Assembly: GCF_009363075.1 (NCBI RefSeq)
Contig: NZ_CP045293.1
Location: 3,658,001 to 3,722,000, forward strand
From: Paenibacillus guangzhouensis
Lineage (GTDB): Bacteria; Bacillota; Bacilli; Paenibacillales; Paenibacillaceae
Direction of reading: 5' to 3'
DNA: 64,000 nucleotides
Each line of letters opens with the position of its first letter. Position 1 is the stretch's first letter. Below the pieces are notes generated by a model that saw nothing but the letters and a program-made list of their open reading frames with translations, was not told where the DNA came from and did no database searches. The position numbers and the translations under genes were made by a program. Shown piece after piece: positions 57,645-64,000 of the stretch.

Positions 57645-58619
57645 TCAGTTATCTTGGTTCTCCGATATATCCCGCAATAATCGCTCGCTGCTCTTCTCCA
57701 ATGTCATCGGATAGAGCGCCACCTTATCGGGATTCATGGCTAACAGCTCCTTGTATACAGCGGGAGAGGCATATACCTTGTCCGCCTTGTCGATCACCTG
57801 GTGCAGCTGTTCCTGTTCGTCTATCCCCACCATATGCGGATGAATCTGTGTAATGCCTGCATCGCGTACACCGCTTGCCATCCATTGCCCTCCCGCTCGG
57901 CCTAGACATACAAAAGCGACCTCGCTGTCAGGCTTCATCTGAGCAATGCCGAGCAGGGCGGACATTTCGATCGTCGCTCCGATGACAACTAATTTTTTCT
58001 CATAGCGGGAATATCTTGTCTTGACCTCTTCCGCATGATTCAGAGTCGTGACGATCACGTCCGCATGTTCCAGCACTTCTATCATTGTTCCTTCGGCAGC
58101 CATCAAATCCTCCACGAAGAGGGTATGCACTTCAGCTTTCGTGACACGCTCAATCTCTTGACGGTAGAAAAGATGGTCGTGACCCCGGCATTCGATCAGA
58201 AGAATGCGCGGACGGGCGGCTGTTTCGGATGGACGCAATAACGTATAAGCTAAACCGGCGATGAAGAAATCAATAAGCGGAATACCTTGTGCCTCGGCCT
58301 CTTCAATCGTCTTCGCGACAAGCTGATGCATGGGCTGGCGAGCATTCTGAAGCAGCTCCACCTTCGATCCATTCATCACTTGCGTTCCCCGGCCTTTCTG
58401 CATCGTGAACATGCCTTCATCGCGCAGCTGCGTATAGACAAGATTAACCGTATTTCGATTTAATCCGAGAATGTCAGCCATTTGATTCGCAGACGGCAGC
58501 ATATCGCCCGGTTCAATCACGCCAAGTCCAATCAGCCATTTCAATTGTTCCTTAATCTGGGTATTGACGCTGAAATTGATACCTGGGTCCACTTTTACCC
58601 GTAATTCTTTATTTATCAT
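57645..58619 (-). CDS. GntR-family regulator with periplasmic-binding-like C-terminal domain
   Basis: A 324-residue regulator: an N-terminal GntR winged helix (about 18-85, FSVNTQIKEQLKWLIGLGVIEPGDMLPSANQMADILGLNRNTVNLVYTQLRDEGMF) and a C-terminal alpha/beta region (about 110-320) that looks like a small-molecule-binding fold, not an aminotransferase. The ATG at 58619 is used because AGGA and GGAG precede it. Divergent from the HPP gene; paired AACTAG half-sites lie between. Confidence 0.85.
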   Translation of the reverse strand: MINKELRVKVDPGINFSVNTQIKEQLKWLIGLGVIEPGDMLPSANQMADILGLNRNTVNLVYTQLRDEGMFTMQKGRGTQVMNGSKVELLQNARQPMHQLVAKTIEEAEAQGIPLIDFFIAGLAYTLLRPSETAARPRILLIECRGHDHLFYRQEIERVTKAEVHTLFVEDLMAAEGTMIEVLEHADVIVTTLNHAEEVKTRYSRYEKKLVVIGATIEMSALLGIAQMKPDSEVAFVCLGRAGGQWMASGVRDAGITQIHPHMVGIDEQEQLHQVIDKADKVYASPAVYKELLAMNPDKVALYPMTLEKSSERLLRDISENQDN

Positions 58620-58666
58620 GCATCCTGACTCCATTCACAGATAAATGGTCAACCAAAATACTATTC

Positions 58667-58790
58667 AACTAGCTATTTAATACTGTACTGTATTCGGTTG
58701 CCCAACACAAGAAGCAGCTTTTATCTCAAAAATAAGTTGACACGAAAGAATCGATGACATACGATGTTAATCAAATAACTAGTTAACTAT
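58667..58790. promoter_or_regulatory. candidate GntR operators between gntR and HPP gene
   Basis: AACTAGCTAT at 58667 and the perfect palindrome TAACTAGTTA at 58776-58785, the latter followed by AACTATTAA. Both are near the starts of the divergent genes. Assignment to this GntR protein is inference. Confidence 0.4.
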
Positions 58791-58827
58791 TAATTTAGTT
58801 GTATTTTATCGAAGGATGTGGTGAAGG

Positions 58828-59355
58828 ATGGAATTAAAACAAGCATGGTCTCAGTATTTCGCTAAAATGTCGGGAACGGGAAAAAGTCCACTGAAGATTT
58901 CTACCAAAACAGCGCTCATCGGTTTTCTAGGGGGATTTGCAGCGATTGGCGCACTGGCTTATTTAACAAGCCTCACGTCCGCTGAATGGCTGATGGCGCC
59001 TTTTGGCGCAAGCTGCGTATTAGCTTTCGGGGTATGGGATGCGCCGCTCTCTCAGCCTCGGAATATTATTGGGGGACATCTGGTCTCTGCTGCAATCGGA
59101 CTGCTCTTATTCCACTTATTCGGCAATTCATTCTGGGTCATCGCGCTTGGTGTTGGGTTAGCCATCGCCCTCATGCATCTCACACGCACGACGCATCCCC
59201 CCGCTGGCGCCAATCCTATCGTCGTGATCATGGCCGGCAGCTCATGGACATTCTTGATCAATCCGGTTCTGATCGGATCACTTGTGATCGTGCTCATCGC
59301 CCTGCTCGTCAATAATCTCGATGAGGATCGGCAATATCCGAGGTTCTGGATATGA
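58828..59355 (+). CDS. HPP-family membrane protein
   Basis: A 175-residue protein of about five membrane helices with the HPP family blocks APFGASCVLAFGV, SQPRNIIGGHLVSA and THPPAGANPI (the motif naming the family). Related proteins include a chloroplast/cyanobacterial nitrite transporter, but the role in Firmicutes is uncertain. Divergent from a GntR regulator, which probably controls it. AAGGATGTGG-type ribosome site before the ATG. Confidence 0.9.
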   Translation: MELKQAWSQYFAKMSGTGKSPLKISTKTALIGFLGGFAAIGALAYLTSLTSAEWLMAPFGASCVLAFGVWDAPLSQPRNIIGGHLVSAAIGLLLFHLFGNSFWVIALGVGLAIALMHLTRTTHPPAGANPIVVIMAGSSWTFLINPVLIGSLVIVLIALLVNNLDEDRQYPRFWI

Positions 59356-59381
59356 CAAAAACGCAGCCAATCGGCTGCGTT
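59356..59381. terminator. bidirectional terminator after HPP gene
   Basis: AACGCAGCC pairs with GGCTGCGTT with a 4-nt loop, next to an A-rich tract. Confidence 0.75.
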
Positions 59382-59414
59382 CATACGATGAAGCTCTGCA
59401 ATTTGGAGATTCGC

Positions 59415-60326
59415 TTAGCTCACTGTAATAATCACATTTCCTTTCTTGTGCCCCTGCTCCACATAACGATGGGCATCCGGGATTTGCTCCAATGGGTAGC
59501 GGCGATCAATCACCGCTTGAAGCTTCCCTTCCTCTGTTAAGGCTTTGAGGTAGATCAAATCTTCTGGTGTCACCTTCGCCATGCCCTGACCATTGACCGT
59601 AACGAAGACCCCATCCGGCTTGAGCGCTTGCTTGCAGACTGCTCGGCTGGTCTTCCCAACCGCATCAAAGATCACGTCATAACGCTCCCCCCGCCGCGCA
59701 AAGTCTTCTTTCGTATAATCGATCACGTGACTCGCACCGAGCCTTCTCACCAATTCGGAGTTCGTCCCGCTGCATACTGCGGTCACGTCCGCCCCCATCG
59801 CCTTCGCAAGCTGAATGGCAGAACTGCCGACGGAGCCCGATGCACCGTAGACTAACACGTTCTGTCCCGGCTTCATCTTGGCCTTTCTGAAAAAATGCAG
59901 TGCGGTTGTGCCCCCAAAAGGAATCGCCGCCGCTTCCTCGTAGGTCGTATTCTTCGGCTTCAGTGCGATATTGCCATCTTCCGGCATCGATATATATTCT
60001 GCATGCGCACCAAATCGCATCCCATTCAAGGCATACACCTGGTCGCCTCTTTTGAATCGCTTCACGTGTCTCCCGACCGCTTCGATTTCCCCTGCGAACT
60101 CTACGCCAAGGATCGCATATCTCGGCTTCGAAACCCCTAAGAATAGCCTCATCGGAATCCATAATAGTAACGGGCTTATGAATCTTCGTACCCGAGCATC
60201 TCCGCTCGTTACGCTGGTTGCATGAATTTTAACCAATACTTCATTGTCCTCCGGTGTAGGCCGATCGACATCCATGAGCTTCAGGACGTCTGCAGACCCA
60301 TATTTGGTGCATACGATTGCTTTCAT
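59415..60326 (-). CDS. zinc-free alcohol dehydrogenase / quinone-reductase-like protein
   Basis: A 303-residue medium-chain reductase of the QOR type. It has the GroES-like opening (ATSVTSGDARVRRF), the nucleotide motif VLVYGASGSVGSSAIQLAKAMGADVTAV, and SHVIDYTKEDF. It lacks the structural-zinc cysteine cluster and the catalytic zinc ligands, so it is an NADPH-dependent quinone or enal reductase. GGAGGAG precedes the ATG at 60326. Confidence 0.9.
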   Translation of the reverse strand: MKAIVCTKYGSADVLKLMDVDRPTPEDNEVLVKIHATSVTSGDARVRRFISPLLLWIPMRLFLGVSKPRYAILGVEFAGEIEAVGRHVKRFKRGDQVYALNGMRFGAHAEYISMPEDGNIALKPKNTTYEEAAAIPFGGTTALHFFRKAKMKPGQNVLVYGASGSVGSSAIQLAKAMGADVTAVCSGTNSELVRRLGASHVIDYTKEDFARRGERYDVIFDAVGKTSRAVCKQALKPDGVFVTVNGQGMAKVTPEDLIYLKALTEEGKLQAVIDRRYPLEQIPDAHRYVEQGHKKGNVIITVS

Positions 60327-60409
60327 GAGACTCCTCCATCCTCCATTTGCAATCAGTATATCGACCCCAAGGATCGGCATACAGCTACTAAAGTATGGTT
60401 TTGCCTCAG

Positions 60410-63064
60410 CTACAGCAAACCTAAGAGGCGAGCGCGGGCTACCGCCTCGGTCCGACGCTTCACCTGCAGCTTGTCGAAGATCACCCGATTATGTCCTTTG
60501 ACCGTTGTTAGCGCAATGAACAGCCGCTCGCTGATCTCATGATTCGACAGCCCTTGGGCGATGAGCTGCAATACTTCGAGTTCCCTCGTACTTAGCGGCT
60601 CGAGGAGCTGCTCGGTTCGTTCCATGCCATGACGCGTTGTAACCTCCTGCATCTCACAGGCAGACAACAGCTTCCGGGCGTAATTCTCCATTGCTCCATG
60701 CTTAGCCGTATCACGCAATAGCTCCACGATCGGAAGCCCTTCGTCAACAAAGGTGCGTATGAATCCTTCAGGCTCCGCTATGACAAGCGCATGCTCAAAC
60801 AGACGAACCGCATCTCCTTTGTCTCCATTCGCGTGTAAGGCAATCGCCTTTAGAACGGTCAGCTTCAGCTCCGTATCAGGCTGTCCCTTCGCTTGCGCCT
60901 GCTCATGCAAAGTTTCAACGACGTTCAATGCTGCTTGTGGTTTCCCTTCGGCAAGATGCACCCGAACCTGACTCGTGCTGTGTTCGAACGGCAGCGCACA
61001 CGCACGTCCAGCAGCTGCAGCATTATGGCCTTGATGAAGCAGTACGCGCACATGAAGCTCCGCAATATTCGGTTGCACCTGTACAAAGTTCTGCTCGCGG
61101 GCCATTTGATCCGCCTTCGTCAGCATCACTGCCGCACTGTTCACTTCTCCCTGCGCAAACTTCACGCTGGCCAGGAAAACTTCACCCGCTATGGCTCGGT
61201 CGGTCTGCTCGAACTGCTGTGCTAGTAGGACACACTGCCTGCCATGCTGTTTAGCTGCCGCAAGGTCGTTCCGCTCGTAGTATATGCGAGCCATGCCCAG
61301 ATGCGCTTCGCAGGCAACAGGCAGCGGCGGATCACCGGCGAGCTTCAGCACTTCTTCGTAGGTCTCCATCGCGCGGTGAAGCTGATTCTCTGCCTCTCGA
61401 ATCATCCCGAGACCCAGCGTCGCCATGAGGGTGATCATGACATGGCCGATCTTCCGGCTCTGCATCAAGGACTCCGTATAAACCTTGTTCGCTATCGCAA
61501 GTTCCCCTTGCAGCTGATATGCATATCCAAGCGCCCAGGTCGTTGCTGCACGGACAGGCAGGTTCCTTGGGTGCAAGTATGCCAGAGCACGGAGCGCTTC
61601 CGTCATAATCGCATCTGCTTGATGCTGGCTCACCGCTAATGTAGCGCGAATCGATGCGATATGTCCGAGCAGATCACGGGTCTGCTCATCCAGTTCCGCC
61701 TCTTGCAGTGCTTGCTCGGCTGCCTGAAGCTTCGGTTCGACGCCCGATACTTGGCCGATCAAGAGCTCCGCCGATGCGTGCATCACATGTAAGGAAGGAT
61801 GAGCATGAAGTTCCTCCTCTGGCAACGTGTTGAGCCAATTCAGCACGGGCATTACCGCCCCGCGGAAGATGAGAGGCATGCCTTCTCCCTCAAGCAGCCG
61901 AGCAGCTAGCGGAATATCGCCCGCCGCTGCGGCATGTTGGAAGGCTTCGAACGTAAGCCCTTGCCCCTCATACCATTGACTGGCGCGAAGATGATAGTCG
62001 GCTGCTCCTTGCGCGGTGAAGCTGCTGTGCTGCTCCAGCCGCTTGCGCAGGATGTCTGCAAACAGATGATGATACCGATACCACTTCCGTTCTTGATCGA
62101 GCGGTACGATGAATAAATTGGCGCGTTCGAGATATTCGAGCGTAGCCTGGCCGGATAAGGTAGATGTCTGGTGTTCTGGAGCATCCCGATCCAGTACGGC
62201 ATCGCAGAGCGTTCCGCATAATCGGTCCAACATGGATGTATGCAGCAAAAAATGCTGAATCCGATCTGATTGCTGCTGCAGCACTTCTTCCACCAAGTAG
62301 TCGAGCACAAATGGATGGCTGCCGCTGAAGGACTGACTGATGCGGTTATGATCCCCATGCCCTTGCATGGACAGTGCGGCTAATTGCAGGCCGGCAGCCC
62401 ATCCTTCCGTCCGCGACTGAAGCAGGGCGACGTTGTCGGCAGATAGGACTAACCCCATCACGTGGCTTAGAAATTCATCAGCTTCCGAAGCTGTAAATCG
62501 TAAATCCGACGCACGCACTTCGGTTAGTTGGTTCCTGACACGTAATCTGGCTAGAGGCAAATTCGGATCTTTACGCGTGGTCATCATGAGGTGTATATGA
62601 GACGGCATCCGTTCTAGCAATAACATAATGGCTTCATCAATCGATTCCGACGCAACCATGTGATAATCGTCAAGCACAAGAATGAGCGGATCGGGTATGA
62701 CTAGTAGGTCGTTGACCAATGCCGTAATCAAGCTTTCCACTCGCGGTAACTGCGGCAATCGCAATAGTCCAAGTAAACCTTCACCTAGCTGCGGCACTGC
62801 CTGCTGCAGGGCAACGATAAGATAGGTGAGGAACCGCGCAGGATCTTGATCACGTTCATCCAGCGACAGCCATGCGGCTGACGCCTTATGGGCAGCGAGC
62901 CAATCACTGACGAGCGTTGTTTTGCCATAACCCGCAGGGGCCGAGATCAATGTCAACTTGCGCTGTGCCCCCTCTTGCAATCGCTCCATTAACCTTGGCC
63001 GGACGACAAGATTTGAGCGGAGAGGCGGAATACTCACTTTTGTTGCAAGAATAGGGATCGTCAT
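60410..63064 (-). CDS. MalT/LuxR-type ATP-dependent transcription regulator
   Basis: An 884-residue STAND-class regulator. An N-terminal NTPase with Walker A APAGYGKTT (Lys48) and Walker B LILVLDDYH, a winged-helix spacer, a long helical TPR-like sensor (about 360-780), and a C-terminal LuxR DNA-binding domain (LSTRELEVLQLIAQGLSNHEISERLFIALTTVKGHNRVIFDKLQVKRRTEAVARARLLGLL). This is the MalT layout in which an inducer triggers oligomerisation. The target genes are not obvious; neighbours are the quinone reductase and VOC genes. Confidence 0.92.
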   Translation of the reverse strand: MTIPILATKVSIPPLRSNLVVRPRLMERLQEGAQRKLTLISAPAGYGKTTLVSDWLAAHKASAAWLSLDERDQDPARFLTYLIVALQQAVPQLGEGLLGLLRLPQLPRVESLITALVNDLLVIPDPLILVLDDYHMVASESIDEAIMLLLERMPSHIHLMMTTRKDPNLPLARLRVRNQLTEVRASDLRFTASEADEFLSHVMGLVLSADNVALLQSRTEGWAAGLQLAALSMQGHGDHNRISQSFSGSHPFVLDYLVEEVLQQQSDRIQHFLLHTSMLDRLCGTLCDAVLDRDAPEHQTSTLSGQATLEYLERANLFIVPLDQERKWYRYHHLFADILRKRLEQHSSFTAQGAADYHLRASQWYEGQGLTFEAFQHAAAAGDIPLAARLLEGEGMPLIFRGAVMPVLNWLNTLPEEELHAHPSLHVMHASAELLIGQVSGVEPKLQAAEQALQEAELDEQTRDLLGHIASIRATLAVSQHQADAIMTEALRALAYLHPRNLPVRAATTWALGYAYQLQGELAIANKVYTESLMQSRKIGHVMITLMATLGLGMIREAENQLHRAMETYEEVLKLAGDPPLPVACEAHLGMARIYYERNDLAAAKQHGRQCVLLAQQFEQTDRAIAGEVFLASVKFAQGEVNSAAVMLTKADQMAREQNFVQVQPNIAELHVRVLLHQGHNAAAAGRACALPFEHSTSQVRVHLAEGKPQAALNVVETLHEQAQAKGQPDTELKLTVLKAIALHANGDKGDAVRLFEHALVIAEPEGFIRTFVDEGLPIVELLRDTAKHGAMENYARKLLSACEMQEVTTRHGMERTEQLLEPLSTRELEVLQLIAQGLSNHEISERLFIALTTVKGHNRVIFDKLQVKRRTEAVARARLLGLL

Positions 63065-63172
63065 ACTTCGCCTCCGATCTGAACCGTTAAGGTTAGCAGT
63101 CTAATCTATTTCTTGAATATGTTCGACAATGGGGGAGCGATTCCTCTCACGCAGGACTTCGTCACCCAATAG

Positions 63173-63196
63173 AAAAAGCCACCCGAAAGCGGCTTA
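63173..63196 (-). terminator. terminator of the VOC gene
   Basis: AAGCC and related bases pair with GGCTT with a 10-nt loop, next to a run of A on the plus strand (T in the message). Confidence 0.65.
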
Positions 63197-63224
63197 TCCT
63201 GTGCGCGTGCGCGTTATGGCTATT

Positions 63225-63650
63225 CTATTCATCCAACGACCAAGCCGGATTCCACACTACTTCCCAGAGATGGCCGTCCGGATCTTGGAAATGCCCTGAA
63301 TAACCTCCCCAGAACGCGTCATGCGCGGGATCTGTAATGGTAGCTCCTGCTTGCCGTGCGAGCTCCATAATTCGATCCACTTCTTCCTTGCTGCCTACGT
63401 TGTGACCAATCGTGATCTCCGTCGCGCTCGGCGCGGATAACGGAACCTTCGCCTCATGCGCAAGATCGCGGCGGTTCCATATTGCGAGCTTCAGGCCCGC
63501 TTGCAGATCAAAAAAGGCAACGGCGCCATGCTCGAATTCTTGTCCAATGATCCCCTCCGACGGGAATCCTAAGCCATCGCGGTAGAAGGCTAGCGATCTT
63601 TCCAGATCGTCGACGCCTAGGGTAAGTACGGAAATTCGCGGCTTCATCAT
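63225..63650 (-). CDS. VOC-superfamily (glyoxalase/bleomycin-resistance-like) protein
   Basis: A 141-residue two-module protein: RISVLTLGVDDLERSLAFYRDGLGFPSEG at the start, FFDLQAGLKLAIWN in the middle, and the second half with GGYSGHFQDPDGHLWEVVWNP. Metal or substrate binding by the VOC family is expected, but the reaction is unknown; it could be a dioxygenase, lyase or binding protein. GGAGG lies 9 bp before the first of two ATG codons. Confidence 0.9.
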   Translation of the reverse strand: MMKPRISVLTLGVDDLERSLAFYRDGLGFPSEGIIGQEFEHGAVAFFDLQAGLKLAIWNRRDLAHEAKVPLSAPSATEITIGHNVGSKEEVDRIMELARQAGATITDPAHDAFWGGYSGHFQDPDGHLWEVVWNPAWSLDE

Positions 63651-63730
63651 TTGTGGTTACCTCCATGAACTATGATTATGGTGCATCACTACACATCGCT
63701 GTTTCTCCGTGTTGGAATATGTATCCAGTA

Positions 63731-64000
63731 TAACGCAATTTCGCTCAACTCGCTCGAACGCAGCGTATTTAACTGACAAAATGCAGTTATTTGCCCAACT
63801 CGCTCAAACGCAGCGCAATTAACTGCTTAAATGCAGTTATTTCGCCAAACTCACTCGAAATCAGCGCATTTAACTGACAAAATGCAGTTATTTCGCTCAA
63901 CTCGCTCGAATACGGCGCATTTAACTGACAAAATGCAGTTATTTCGCTCAACTCGCTCAAACGCAGCGCTTTTAACTGACAAAATGCAGTTATTTCGCTC
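63731..64000. repeat. second 51-bp tandem array with related palindrome, runs off window
   Basis: Units start at 63770, 63820, 63871, 63922 and 63973 (intervals 50, 51, 51, 51), preceded by a degraded copy at 63731. Each has a 20-bp core TAACTG, ACAAAATG, CAGTTA, the same length as in the first array. One copy (63820) reads TAACTGC, six bases, GCAGTTA, an intermediate form. TTTCGC and a pyrimidine/CG spacer with CTCGCTCGAACGCAGCGC follow. It lies upstream of the VOC gene and continues past the right edge. The remaining 63651-63730 holds no gene. Confidence 0.9.

Overview
The window reads as chromosome of a Gram-positive, low-to-mid GC endospore-former relative, most likely Paenibacillaceae (Paenibacillus or Cohnella type). 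The reasons are strong AGGAGG ribosome sites, lipobox solute-binding proteins, YesM/YesN-type two-component genes beside Lpl-type sugar ABC transporters that lack their own ATPase, a GlpP antiterminator, a YhgE/Pip protein, and a GH87 alpha-1,3-glucanase. The assignment is inference from gene content. No rRNA, tRNA, CRISPR, integrase or transposase was seen.

Layout. 1-5.0 kb: a PlsY-like acyltransferase coupled to a GT2 glycosyltransferase, then guanine deaminase, an AlkC/AlkD-type repair protein and a Crp/Fnr regulator. 5.1-24.6 kb: a glycan-utilisation locus. A GH35 beta-galactosidase (+) faces a minus-strand operon of GH2, two permeases, a sugar-binding lipoprotein, GH43, an AraC-type response regulator and a YesM-type kinase. 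A separate 1790-residue secreted GH2 beta-galactosidase with LamG, NPCBM, cohesin-like and dockerin modules follows. The GH35 gene and the operon share a nearly identical operator-promoter module of 74 bp geometry, which ties them into one regulon. 24.6-26.4 kb: a divergent SDR / MmyB-type regulator pair. 26.49-27.24 kb: a 15-copy, 51-bp tandem palindromic repeat. A second array with the same 51-bp period and related palindrome runs off the right edge at 63.73-64.0 kb.

27.3-35.5 kb: one minus-strand run for glycerophosphodiester use: small ORF, PfkB kinase, GlpP, GDPD, UgpB, UgpA, UgpE, MBL-fold lipoprotein, serine hydrolase. A leader hairpin lies between glpP and the GDPD gene. 35.6-39.5 kb: a lipoamide-dehydrogenase-like flavoprotein, an HlyD-like adaptor and an ABC-2 permease, divergent from a TetR regulator, with a perfect 16-bp inverted repeat over the promoter. 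39.57-39.85 kb: remnant of a TarJ-like dehydrogenase. 40-43.6 kb: TetR plus YhgE/Pip. 43.8-46.8 kb: SRPBCC/ArsR pair (probably leaderless), azoreductase, YitT, small unknown protein. 46.9-50.6 kb: secreted GH87 glucanase with discoidin, Fn3 and CARDB modules. 50.8-59.4 kb: Lrp regulator and OYE reductase, two-component system, MarR/MFS efflux with an unknown downstream partner, GntR/HPP. 59.4-63.7 kb: quinone-reductase-like enzyme, MalT/LuxR-type regulator, VOC protein.

Working together: sensing (YesM/YesN), uptake (Lpl-type ABC) and intracellular trimming (GH2, GH43, GH35) of galactose-containing oligosaccharides released outside by the large modular GH2. The ugp/GDPD block similarly couples uptake, hydrolysis and GlpP control of glycerophosphodiesters. 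Most remaining genes are small regulator-target pairs with visible operators.
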